DNA of 46,465 bases from Deltaproteobacteria bacterium (GTDB lineage Bacteria > Desulfobacterota > Syntrophobacteria > BM002). The stretch is taken from contig JAFDGZ010000041.1 of NCBI GenBank assembly GCA_019309045.1, forward strand, positions 1 through 46,465, given 5' to 3'. This document shows, in pieces, positions 8,612 through 16,461 of the stretch (its first letter is position 1; every line of letters begins with the position of its first letter). A model generated the notes under the pieces. That model did no database searches. It was not told where the DNA came from and saw nothing but the letters and a program-made list of their open reading frames with translations. The position numbers were made by a program, and so were the translations under genes.

Positions 8612-9349
8612 ATGACAATCGCCAATAAAGACGTGCAGCAAGTTCGTTGTTGGCTACAACGCGCCAGACGCGTTACGGTGCTCACCGGCGCCGGTATTTC
8701 CGCTGAAAGCGGCGTGCCCACCTTTCGCGGGCAGGACGGACTCTGGCGGGGCTACCGGGCTACTGACCTGGCTACGCCTGAGGCATTCGACCGCGACCCC
8801 CAACTCGTCTGGGCTTTTTACCATTGGCGCCGCCAATTGCTTGCGGCCCTTGAACCAAATGCAGCTCACCACGCTCTCGTTCTGGTCGAAAGCAAAAAGG
8901 AACAGTTCAGCCTTATTACTCAAAATATCGACGATCTGCATCGCCGGGCAGGCAGCAGCAACATCCTGGAATTGCATGGCAATATCTGGCAGATCCGCTG
9001 CACTGCCTGCAGCGTGGTGCGCTGGAACAGGGAACTCACTTTGCCGCCATTGCCCATTTGCCGGGATTGCGGCGCACTCCTTCGTCCTCATGTGGTCTGG
9101 TTTGGTGAACCTCTGGAAGCGGCCATACTGGAAAGCGCCATTGCCGCCTGTCGTTCCTGTGATCTGATGCTGGTAATCGGCACCTCCGCTGTTGTGCAAC
9201 CGGCCGCCTCTCTGGCCTTAGTCGCCCAGGAGCATGGCGCCCGCATCGTTGAGATCAATCTGGAGGCAACTCCTTACACCGACCGTTTTGATTGCTGTTT
9301 GCGAGGCAAGGCAGGAACCCTGGTGCCGGAATTGGTACGAGATTTGTAA
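8612..9349 (+). CDS. cobB: NAD-dependent protein deacylase, sirtuin class III
   Basis: A sirtuin of about 245 residues that removes acyl groups from lysines using NAD+. The NAD-binding segment GAGISAESGVPTFRG, TQNIDDLH, the catalytic histidine in LELHGN, two zinc CxxC pairs (CTAC and CRDC) and GTSAVVQPAASL are all present. FYHWRR has the Y-x-x-R pair that in CobB and SIRT5 favours succinyl and malonyl groups. ATG at 8606 overlaps the previous stop, but ATG at 8612 lies 7 nt after AGGGG and was preferred. The close link to the ATP-grasp gene suggests a shared transcript. Confidence 0.93.
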   Translation: MTIANKDVQQVRCWLQRARRVTVLTGAGISAESGVPTFRGQDGLWRGYRATDLATPEAFDRDPQLVWAFYHWRRQLLAALEPNAAHHALVLVESKKEQFSLITQNIDDLHRRAGSSNILELHGNIWQIRCTACSVVRWNRELTLPPLPICRDCGALLRPHVVWFGEPLEAAILESAIAACRSCDLMLVIGTSAVVQPAASLALVAQEHGARIVEINLEATPYTDRFDCCLRGKAGTLVPELVRDL

Positions 9350-9361
9350 AGAAGCACAAAT

Positions 9362-9405
9362 GCGGCCAACATCAGCCAGGAGGCGCTCTCCTGCTGACTA
9401 GCCGC
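9362..9405 (+). other. Strong stem-loop after the sirtuin gene
   Basis: GCGGC (9362-9366) pairs with GCCGC (9401-9405); inside, TCAGC-C-AGGAG (9372-9382) pairs with CTCCTGCTGA (9388-9397) with one bulged C, around a GCGCT loop. There is no T-run after it, so it may be a processing or stability element or a weak terminator ahead of mltG. Confidence 0.4.
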
Positions 9406-9470
9406 ACTCTCTCCAGCCGAATGGCTTTGTTACCGTACCAATATTTTTTGTTTATTTGGGCGAAAACGAC

Positions 9471-10502
9471 ATGACTGACACAAAGGCCATTGGAACAAAG
9501 TCTGTTGCTCGTCTCATGGGCAAATGGCTGTTGCTGCTGCTAGTGCTGGGCTGTCTGTGGCTCGGTGGCAATGTTTTCTATTTCCTCAATTCTCCCGCCA
9601 GTCGGACAGCCGCCACCATTGTCATCACCATCTCCCCGGGCATGAGTCTAGATGAGGTTGCTGGACTGTTGCAGTGCAAAGGTCTGGTACGCAGCGCCCG
9701 GAAGTTCAGCCTGCTGGTAAGAGTAAAGGGGCTCGCCCGGTCGATCAAAGCTGGAGAGTATGAGCTGTCCACAGGCTTGCGCCCCGGCCAACTGCTCGAT
9801 AAGTTGGTGCAGGGATCGGTGATGGTTCATCAGGTAACCTTTCCCGAAGGAGTTACCGTCAGCCAGATCGCCCGCATTTTAGAAAGTGCAGGTTTGGCCC
9901 GGGCTGAGCACGTGTTAGCAGCAGCCAACGATCGGAAGATAGCGGAGGCATTGGGTATCCCCGCTGCCAGCCTCGAGGGCTACCTCTTTCCGGACACATA
10001 CCGGTTCGCCCGTGATCTGCCAGCTTCCCGCATCCTGCAAACCATGGTGGCGCGGTTCAAGCATTATTTTGGCGAGGCTTATGAGGCAAAGGCCAGGAAA
10101 CTTGGCCTGACCCGCCACCAGGTAGTCATCCTCGCCTCCATCGTGGAGAAAGAAACAGCTGTGGCCAGTGAACGCCCCCTGATCGCAGGTGTATTTCTCA
10201 ACAGGCTGAAAAGAGGAATACCCCTGCAGAGCGATCCCACTGTCATTTATGGACTGCCAGGCTTTGACGGCAACCTCACTCGCGCTGATCTCAAAGCAGA
10301 CACGCCATACAATACCTATACCAGAAAGGGTTTGCCTGCTGGTCCCATCTGTAATCCAGGCGCAGCAGCACTCAAGGCAGTACTATATCCCACTGCCACT
10401 CCCTACCTTTACTTTGTGGCCAAAAAAGACGGCACTCACTACTTTTCCGCCACTCTTGCCGAGCACAATGCTGCGGTAGCTCGCTATCAGAAGCGACGCT
10501 GA
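9471..10502 (+). CDS. mltG: Endolytic murein transglycosylase MltG
   Basis: A 343-residue MltG (YceG-like) protein. One N-terminal transmembrane helix (about residues 15-35) is followed by a LysM-like region (about 50-120) and the YceG catalytic domain. The segment LEGYLFPDTYRF, the catalytic glutamate in ASIVEKET, and IPLQSDPTVIYG with PAGPICNPG are family hallmarks. It cuts nascent glycan strands at the periplasmic face of the inner membrane and so limits chain length. A TTG in frame at 9456 is possible; ATG at 9471 was chosen, though neither has a strong ribosome site. Lying immediately before the dcw cluster suits its murein role. Confidence 0.93.
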   Translation: MTDTKAIGTKSVARLMGKWLLLLLVLGCLWLGGNVFYFLNSPASRTAATIVITISPGMSLDEVAGLLQCKGLVRSARKFSLLVRVKGLARSIKAGEYELSTGLRPGQLLDKLVQGSVMVHQVTFPEGVTVSQIARILESAGLARAEHVLAAANDRKIAEALGIPAASLEGYLFPDTYRFARDLPASRILQTMVARFKHYFGEAYEAKARKLGLTRHQVVILASIVEKETAVASERPLIAGVFLNRLKRGIPLQSDPTVIYGLPGFDGNLTRADLKADTPYNTYTRKGLPAGPICNPGAAALKAVLYPTATPYLYFVAKKDGTHYFSATLAEHNAAVARYQKRR

Positions 10503-10657
10503 CTGCAGGGCAAAGCCAAGGAAACCTTTTCAGCTGGAAACCGCACACCCTGGCGCTCCAGACCACTTCTTGCGCGGCGCAGCAGAGCGAACCGCCAATC
10601 ATGTGGAGCAGAATTGCTTTATCTAATCTATGAATTGGGCAACAATTCAAGTTTTTT

Positions 10658-10678
10658 ACCACTATCTTGTGGTGTTTT
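10658..10678 (+). terminator. Weak intrinsic terminator after mltG
   Basis: ACCAC (10658-10662) pairs with GTGGT (10669-10673) around TATCTT and is followed by GTTTT. The stem is only 5 bp. The bases TTTTTTACCACT (10652-10663) are also nearly the reverse complement of the mraZ boxes (AGTGGTAAAAAG), so this could instead be a distant MraZ site. Confidence 0.3.
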
Positions 10679-10762
10679 ATCTACTTATATTATATATTGA
10701 GTTTTTTAATAATAAAATGGAGAGGGAGAATATGTGGCCCTGCCCTTGATCTGCTTTTTTTG

Positions 10763-10792
10763 TTGACAATAGTGGCGCCAAACTGGTATACG
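10763..10792 (+). promoter_or_regulatory. Sigma-70 promoter of the dcw cluster (Pmra)
   Basis: A perfect TTGACA (10763-10768), an 18-bp spacer and TATACG (10787-10792) preceded by TGG. The predicted start near 10799 lies directly at the first of the MraZ-type boxes, as expected for an autorepressed promoter. Confidence 0.65.
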
Positions 10793-10800
10793 GTGCCATT

Positions 10801-10826
10801 AAGTGGTAAAAAGTGGTAAAAAGTGT
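10801..10826 (+). promoter_or_regulatory. MraZ operator: three 10-bp-spaced GTGG/T boxes
   Basis: AAGTGGTAAA occurs twice in tandem (10801-10820) and a third partial unit AAGTGT follows (10821-10826). The GTG cores are exactly 10 bp apart, one helical turn. MraZ, a ring of AbrB-like subunits, is known to bind GTGG-type direct repeats with this phasing near its own promoter. Location next to the predicted start site supports repression of the whole cluster. Confidence 0.7.
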
Positions 10827-10852
10827 CATCAGCAGATCAAAGTGGGGTTCCA

Positions 10853-11293
10853 ATGTTCCGGGGCCGCTTCCATCATACCTTAGATGCCAAGGGGCGTCTA
10901 CGCATTCCCACACGGTTCCGGGAAATTCTGCAGAAGCAATTCAATGATCAGCTGATCATTACCAATCTTGACCGTTGTCTCATTGCCTACCCTCTGCCTG
11001 AGTGGGAGAAGGTGGAAGAGCAGGTGGGAGGACTCTCCAAAATGAGTCCTGATATCAGAGCATTCCAACGGTTTTTCATCTCTGGCGCCACAGAGTGCTC
11101 ATTCGACAAACAGGGAAGAATTCTAATCCCGCAAACACTGCGGGATTACGCCAAATTAGAGCGCGAGGTGGTCATTGCTGGCGTGCTCAAGAATTTTGAG
11201 ATCTGGAGCAAGCCCCTGTGGGACGAGGAAATACGGAACTCCCAGGAAAATTTCCGCCAGATTGCCGAAAGCGTATCCAGCTACGGCGTGTAG
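10853..11293 (+). CDS. mraZ: Transcriptional regulator MraZ
   Basis: A 146-residue protein with two AbrB-like SpoVT domains, each with the family motif: FRGRFHHTLDAKGRLRIP near the start and CSFDKQGRILIP near residue 87. MraZ forms a ring that binds repeats at the dcw promoter and represses the cluster. The ATG at 10853, behind AGTGGGG, gives the canonical MFRG start; a GTG at 10823 in the same frame lies inside an operator box and was rejected. It is the first gene of the cluster; rsmH begins 256 bp later, a longer gap than usual. Confidence 0.96.
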   Translation: MFRGRFHHTLDAKGRLRIPTRFREILQKQFNDQLIITNLDRCLIAYPLPEWEKVEEQVGGLSKMSPDIRAFQRFFISGATECSFDKQGRILIPQTLRDYAKLEREVVIAGVLKNFEIWSKPLWDEEIRNSQENFRQIAESVSSYGV

Positions 11294-11549
11294 CGCCATA
11301 TCCCCCAGAGGCAATGCGGCCTCCCTTGTTCGAGGCCGGCTGAATTTGTACTGCAAGGCCGCCATGTCTCGGCGTGTTGGCTCTTTTTGAGAAATATGTA
11401 TGAGCACAACATTTTTTTGCGGCAAGCTGGACTCTCAGCAGGCAGCAAGGTGCCTGGGCAGCGCATGTGTCACTGCTCATAGCAACAGTCGGCTGCAGAC
11501 GGATTCCACTTTTTTTGCGGCCGGCAATTCAGCAATTGTTTCCAGGGTT

Positions 11550-12515
11550 ATGAACAGTAATAGCAAGACATTGCCTCTGCTGCATCACCGCCCCGTGCTT
11601 GTGGAGGAGACAGTAGAGCTCCTCAACTGCAAGCCCGGCAGCTGTGTGGTGGACTGCACCATAGGCGGTGGAGGACATGCTCGTGCTATCCTGACAAAGA
11701 TTGCACCGAACGGCTTGTTGCTTGGTATGGACTGGGATAAGGATGCCCTGACACGGGCAAGATTCACTCTCAGGGACTACCAGAACAGCATCATACTGGT
11801 GCGAGAGAATTTCTGCCGCCTTGCCCAGGTGCTCGCCAAGCACGGTATGCGAGAGGTGGACGGCATACTCCTGGACCTGGGGCTCTCTTCTTTCCATCTG
11901 GAGCAGCCAGAGCGCGGCTTCAGCTTCAATTCCCCAGGGCCCCTGGATATGAGGATGGATACCAGAAAGACAACCACTGCCGCTGATCTGGTCAACAACT
12001 TGCCCGAAAAAGAGCTCGCCTCCCTGATTCACAGATTAGGGGAAGAGCGGTGGAGCGCTCGAATCGCTCGGGCAATTGTCAGGAAAAGAGAACAACAACC
12101 TATTACCACAACTACTGAATTGAGCAAAATAATAGTGGCTGCTGTTCCCAGGGGGAAAAAGGGTCGCTGGCATCACCCTGCAACCAGAACGTTTCAGGCA
12201 CTGCGCCTGGCTGTAAATGAGGAACTGGACAACCTCCAAGATTTTCTTGCTCAGGTGCTGACCTGTCTTCGTCCGGCAGGCAGACTGGCAGTTATTAGTT
12301 TCCATTCTCTCGAAGATCGATTGGTAAAGCATACCTTTGTCAATTGGAGTCGCAGCTGTCGTTGTCCGAAACAGGTAGTCGTCTGTCGCTGTCAGGGTCC
12401 ACTCGTCCGGCTGATAACTCGCAAACCTGTTATGCCCACAGAGGAAGAAGTGGCTGCCAATCCTAGATCACGAAGTGCCCGCTTGCGGGTAGTTGAAAAG
12501 CTGGAGCCCGTATGA
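11550..12515 (+). CDS. rsmH: 16S rRNA (cytosine(1402)-N(4))-methyltransferase
   Basis: RsmH (MraW) of 321 residues, the SAM-dependent methyltransferase of C1402 in 16S rRNA. It shows HHRPVLVEETVELL, the SAM-binding DCTIGGGGHARAIL, LDLGLSSFHLEQPERGFSF, and the C-terminal ISFHSLEDRLVK. The frame extends upstream to 11400, but homology begins at ATG 11550, which has CCAGGG nearby. The upstream gap contains a hairpin (GCGGCCTC/GAGGCCGGC near 11316-11341) and TTTTTTTGCGGC twice, about 100 bp apart. The stop overlaps the ftsL start (ATGA). Confidence 0.95.
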   Translation: MNSNSKTLPLLHHRPVLVEETVELLNCKPGSCVVDCTIGGGGHARAILTKIAPNGLLLGMDWDKDALTRARFTLRDYQNSIILVRENFCRLAQVLAKHGMREVDGILLDLGLSSFHLEQPERGFSFNSPGPLDMRMDTRKTTTAADLVNNLPEKELASLIHRLGEERWSARIARAIVRKREQQPITTTTELSKIIVAAVPRGKKGRWHHPATRTFQALRLAVNEELDNLQDFLAQVLTCLRPAGRLAVISFHSLEDRLVKHTFVNWSRSCRCPKQVVVCRCQGPLVRLITRKPVMPTEEEVAANPRSRSARLRVVEKLEPV

Positions 12516-12823
12516 AGCGAGGAACAACAAAAGGGAAATTCCTCCGTCGTCAGCAGCTCAGGAGTCAAATGGGCTTGATATTGCTGCTGCTGCTTTGGGC
12601 GCTAGCCAGTGGCTTCGGCTATGTCTGGTGCAGAATGAAAGTGGTGGACCTGGGCTACCGACTGGCAGCAGCGCACCGGACGCACTCTCGGCTGGTGGAT
12701 GACAACAAGAAGCTCTCTCTCGAACTCGCCCGCCTGAGGTCTCCGGAAAGGGTGGAACAGGTAGCCCTGTCACGACTCGGCCTCAGCCGACCCAACAAAA
12801 ATCAGATAGTGGTCTTGCCATGA
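12512..12823 (+). CDS. ftsL: Cell division protein FtsL
   Basis: A 103-residue bitopic protein: basic N-terminus, one transmembrane helix (about 20-42) and a periplasmic coiled coil (about 44-85) ending in a region VEQVALSRLGLSRP typical of FtsL. It forms part of the FtsQLB complex that activates FtsWI at the septum. Sequence similarity in FtsL is poor, so the call relies on topology and on its position between rsmH and ftsI. It overlaps both neighbours by 4 bp (ATGA), and GGAG lies 5 nt before the start. Confidence 0.88.
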   Translation: MKRGTTKGKFLRRQQLRSQMGLILLLLLWALASGFGYVWCRMKVVDLGYRLAAAHRTHSRLVDDNKKLSLELARLRSPERVEQVALSRLGLSRPNKNQIVVLP

Positions 12824-14808
12824 AACATAGCCGCCATGCCCAAGAACAGACAGGCCGCTGGGTGCGTTGCCGCCTGGTGCTGGTGTCAGCAGGGCTTTTT
12901 GTAGGCCTGACGCTCCTTCTTGGCCGCAGCGTGCAGCTGCAGCTCTTGCAGCAGGACCTCTGGACCAGCCTGGCGGAGAAACAGATTCAAAGAAATCTCC
13001 GCTTCGAATCCAGGCGAGGTGATATCTTTGATCGCAACGAGCAGGAACTGGCAGTAAGCGTTCAGGTCGACTCACTAGCTGCCAATCCCCGTCTAATAGG
13101 CAATGCCCGAGCCGCAGCCGCCAAACTGGCTCCCATTCTTGGCATGTCGCGCGCCAAGCTGACTAGAAAACTGCGACGCCAGCGCTCCTTTGTCTGGCTC
13201 AAGCATTATCTGTCGCCCCGCAAGGCCGACAGAATACGCGCTCTGGGTCTCAAGGGTATTCATTTCGTCAAGGAAACCCGACGCTATTACCCCAACGGCG
13301 CCCTCGCAGGCCATACCCTTGGCTTTGTGGGCCTGGACAAGAAAGGCCTGGAAGGGTTGGAGCGCTCTCAGGACCATCTGTTGCGAGGCCATCCCAATAC
13401 CCAGGAAGGAGCCAAAGATGCCAGGGGCGGTATTATTTACACCCAGGGGCTGCCCGAGAGCGAAACCCCAGCAGGCTATTCACTGCGGCTCACACTGGAC
13501 AGGCGAATACAGTACCTAGCCGAACGAGAATTAGAAAGGACAGTATCTGCCTTTGCTGCAAAAGGTGGCGTAGCAGTGGTTCTGGAGCCTGCAACGGGAG
13601 AGATTCTGGCGCTGGCAGTAGCGCCCCCCTTCAACCCAAACAGCTTTACCAGTTACACCCCCTCCGATTGGCGCAACAGGGCAGTGACTGACACCTTCGA
13701 GCCGGGCTCAACCTTCAAGATCTTCCTGGCAGCCGCTGCCCTGGAGGAAGGCGTGGTTCAACCACAGGATATCTTCTATTGCGAGCAGGGAAAATACCGC
13801 ATCCACGGACACACTATTCACGACGCCAAGAAGTACGGCTGGCTGTCGCTCGCAAGAATCATTCAATTTTCCAGCAATATCGGCGCGGTAAAAGTGGGAG
13901 AGAAGCTGGGTGCCAGAACCTATTATCGATACATAAGAGCATTCGGTTTCGGCACTCCAACCGGCATAGATTTTCCGGGCGAAACCGGAGGTACAGTGCG
14001 ACCTCCTGAAAACTGGACCAGCGTTGATCTGGCAGCAGCAAGTTTTGGCCAGGGAATATCAGTCTCGGCTCTCCAGCTCGCAGCGGCTGTGGCAGCGGTG
14101 GCCAACAACGGCTTGCTTATGAAGCCATATCTGATCAAAGACGTTCTCGACCTTCACGGCCGCGTCGTGCAACAGCATCAACCTCAGGTGGTCAGACGGG
14201 TGATCAGTGCGGCCACTGCCCAGCGGCTCAAGAAAATTCTTGTCAGGGCTGTAAGTCCAGAAGGCACAGGCTCTCATGCAGCTCTGGCCCACTACAGCAC
14301 TGCAGGCAAGACCGGCACAGCCCAAAAGAGCAGTCTGCGGAAACAGGGCTATGCCTCGGACCGTTACACTGCCTCTTTCGTGGGTTTCACTCCTGTGGAT
14401 CAGCCCAAAATAGTGGTGGCGGTGGTCATAAACGAACCCAGCAAAGGTCACTACGGTGGTGTGGTGGCTGCTCCTGCCTTCCGTCGAATAGCCTCCCAAA
14501 CACTGCACTGCCTTCACGTACCTCCTGACAGAGAAGAAAGATCTCTTGCCTATCATTTTCAAGAGACCCGAATCAAGACAGACTTTCCTGAAGTACGGTC
14601 CGTGCTCTACAGTGAAAACGATGGCAGCAGCAGCCATCATATGCCCGATGTAAGGGGCCTGAGTCTAAGAGCTGCCCTGGATCAGTTGGCGGACATCTCT
14701 TTGCCCGTGACTGTAAAAGGCAGTGGCCGGGTAGTAAAACAGAGCCCCAAACCTGGCGCAGACTTGACTAGAATTCGCTCGTGTCGTTTGGTTCTGCGGG
14801 ATGACTAG
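12820..14808 (+). CDS. ftsI: Septal peptidoglycan transpeptidase FtsI (PBP3) with PASTA domain
   Basis: A 662-residue class B penicillin-binding protein. After one N-terminal membrane helix (about 20-42) comes the dimerisation region (RRGDIFDRN near 65), then the transpeptidase with active-site S297 in STFK, SSN at 351-353 and KTGTA at 497. A C-terminal PASTA domain (about 608-660) begins MPDVRGLSLRAALDQL; PASTA domains bind murein or beta-lactam-like ligands and are absent from the E. coli enzyme but seen in related deltaproteobacteria. It cross-links septal murein with FtsW. It overlaps ftsL by 4 bp and murE by 8 bp. Confidence 0.96.
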   Translation: MKHSRHAQEQTGRWVRCRLVLVSAGLFVGLTLLLGRSVQLQLLQQDLWTSLAEKQIQRNLRFESRRGDIFDRNEQELAVSVQVDSLAANPRLIGNARAAAAKLAPILGMSRAKLTRKLRRQRSFVWLKHYLSPRKADRIRALGLKGIHFVKETRRYYPNGALAGHTLGFVGLDKKGLEGLERSQDHLLRGHPNTQEGAKDARGGIIYTQGLPESETPAGYSLRLTLDRRIQYLAERELERTVSAFAAKGGVAVVLEPATGEILALAVAPPFNPNSFTSYTPSDWRNRAVTDTFEPGSTFKIFLAAAALEEGVVQPQDIFYCEQGKYRIHGHTIHDAKKYGWLSLARIIQFSSNIGAVKVGEKLGARTYYRYIRAFGFGTPTGIDFPGETGGTVRPPENWTSVDLAAASFGQGISVSALQLAAAVAAVANNGLLMKPYLIKDVLDLHGRVVQQHQPQVVRRVISAATAQRLKKILVRAVSPEGTGSHAALAHYSTAGKTGTAQKSSLRKQGYASDRYTASFVGFTPVDQPKIVVAVVINEPSKGHYGGVVAAPAFRRIASQTLHCLHVPPDREERSLAYHFQETRIKTDFPEVRSVLYSENDGSSSHHMPDVRGLSLRAALDQLADISLPVTVKGSGRVVKQSPKPGADLTRIRSCRLVLRDD

Positions 14809-16459
14809 AAGATCACAAATACAGTTGCGAGAATTCCTCGAAGACCTTGCAGTCGTTGCTATAGACGGGGATATTGATATACCGGTCACCGGGCTCAGCT
14901 ACCACACGGATCAGGTGCAAGAGGGGGGGGTGTTTCTAGCTCTAAAAGGCAGCCGCACCGACGGGCATGACTTCATCGAGCAGGCCGTTGCCCGGGGAGC
15001 TCGCGCCGTGGTAGTAGAAAGAAAGCTAGAGAGTTCAGCAAACGTTACCACTATTCAGGTGAAACACACTCGCCTGGCCCTGGCGAAAATGGCCAGCCGC
15101 TACTATGGCTTTCCTTCACAAAGACTCACGGTTATCGGAATAACAGGCACCAATGGCAAGACCACCACCTCCTACCTCCTTGAGTCGCTGTTTGCCGCCT
15201 GCGGCCATAATGTGGGCGTCATTGGCACAGTAAACATTCGCCAACCTGGCCAGAGCAGAACGGCGCAAATCACCACACCTGAGTCTCTCGATCTACAAGC
15301 TATACTTCGTCAAATGCTGGACTCCGGAGTCACTCATGTAATCATGGAAGTCTCTTCACACGGCCTGGACATGCACCGGGTGGACGGAACCACTTTTGCC
15401 GCGGCAATTTTCACCAATCTTTCCCAGGATCACCTGGACTATCATGGCACCATGGCCGAGTATTTTCAGGCAAAATCTCGCCTGTTCAGTCAGCTCCTCA
15501 TAACAACAAGGGGTTCTGCGCCCCTTGCCGTGGTTAACAGCGATGATTCCTGGGGGGAAAGGCTCTGTGCCCAGGTTGACGGCCCTCTGTTGCGTTACGG
15601 ACTATCTTCCTCTGCTCAGGTCAGGCCCTCCCGGGTAACCTCGGATCTGTCTGGCATTGCCGCCACAGTTGAGACGCCGACCGGAGAGCTGCTCCTGCAT
15701 TCGCCTCTGCTCGGTCGGGTCAATCTGTACAATATCCTGGCGGCCACAGCAGTGGGTGTGGGCTTCAATGTGCCGCTGCCCATAATTCGTCGCGGCCTCG
15801 AAGCCCTGGCAAGGGTGCCAGGCAGACTGGAAAGGCTTCCCTGCAACCTGGGTTTCGAGGTAGTGGTGGATTACGCCCATACCCCTGATGCCCTGCAGAA
15901 AGCGCTGGACGCTTTGAAAGAACTGCCCCACAGGCGATTGCTCTGTGTTTTTGGTTGCGGCGGGGACCGCGACCGCAGCAAGCGGCCGCTCATGGGCAGG
16001 GCAGCTGCTCAAAGGGCTGATCTGGTCATAGTAACCTCTGACAACCCGAGAAGTGAAGAGCCGAAAGCCATAATGGCAGACATTGAGAAAGGCATACGTC
16101 CCCTGGGATTGCCGCTGCTGTCATCTTCGTCTCCTGCGGAACTGGCCGGGGCCAGCGGTTATCTCATGATCGAAGACCGGGCCCGAGCAATCGAGGTCGC
16201 CATCGATTCAGCCTCTTCTGGAGATCTCGTCTATATCGGCGGCAAGGGGCATGAAACCTATCAGATTATCGGTACTCAGCGCTTCGACTTCGACGACCGG
16301 CTGGTGGCTGGCCAGGCCCTGGAAAGTCGCGTCCGCAGAGAAAAAGTGCGGACTGGCTCCAGCTGCGGCAAAGCTGACTCTCCAACCAGATTGCAGCGAC
16401 ATAAGACGGCAAGAACAGCCAGGATCCACAAAGAGTACAACACGGGACCTGGCCCTTGA
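14801..16459 (+). CDS. murE: UDP-MurNAc-L-Ala-D-Glu:meso-DAP ligase MurE
   Basis: A 552-residue Mur ligase that adds the third residue of the murein stem peptide in the cytoplasm. Visible are the UDP-binding N-terminal domain, the ATP loop GITGTNGKTTTSY, the central HGLDMHRVDG and FTNLSQDHLDYHGTM segments, and DNPRSEEP, the motif that selects meso-diaminopimelate. The body ends near residue 505; the last 45 or so residues are an unusual Arg/Lys-rich tail with no recognised fold. It starts inside ftsI (8-bp overlap) and ends directly before murF. Confidence 0.96.
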   Translation: MTRRSQIQLREFLEDLAVVAIDGDIDIPVTGLSYHTDQVQEGGVFLALKGSRTDGHDFIEQAVARGARAVVVERKLESSANVTTIQVKHTRLALAKMASRYYGFPSQRLTVIGITGTNGKTTTSYLLESLFAACGHNVGVIGTVNIRQPGQSRTAQITTPESLDLQAILRQMLDSGVTHVIMEVSSHGLDMHRVDGTTFAAAIFTNLSQDHLDYHGTMAEYFQAKSRLFSQLLITTRGSAPLAVVNSDDSWGERLCAQVDGPLLRYGLSSSAQVRPSRVTSDLSGIAATVETPTGELLLHSPLLGRVNLYNILAATAVGVGFNVPLPIIRRGLEALARVPGRLERLPCNLGFEVVVDYAHTPDALQKALDALKELPHRRLLCVFGCGGDRDRSKRPLMGRAAAQRADLVIVTSDNPRSEEPKAIMADIEKGIRPLGLPLLSSSSPAELAGASGYLMIEDRARAIEVAIDSASSGDLVYIGGKGHETYQIIGTQRFDFDDRLVAGQALESRVRREKVRTGSSCGKADSPTRLQRHKTARTARIHKEYNTGPGP

Positions 16460-16461
16460 CC

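Noticed and set aside
10823-10852. Upstream extension of mraZ from GTG 10823
   Set aside because: It lies within the operator boxes; the conserved MFRG start at 10853 has its own ribosome site.
11400-11549. Upstream extension of rsmH
   Set aside because: The extra 50 residues have no similarity to RsmH; the conserved region begins at 11550.
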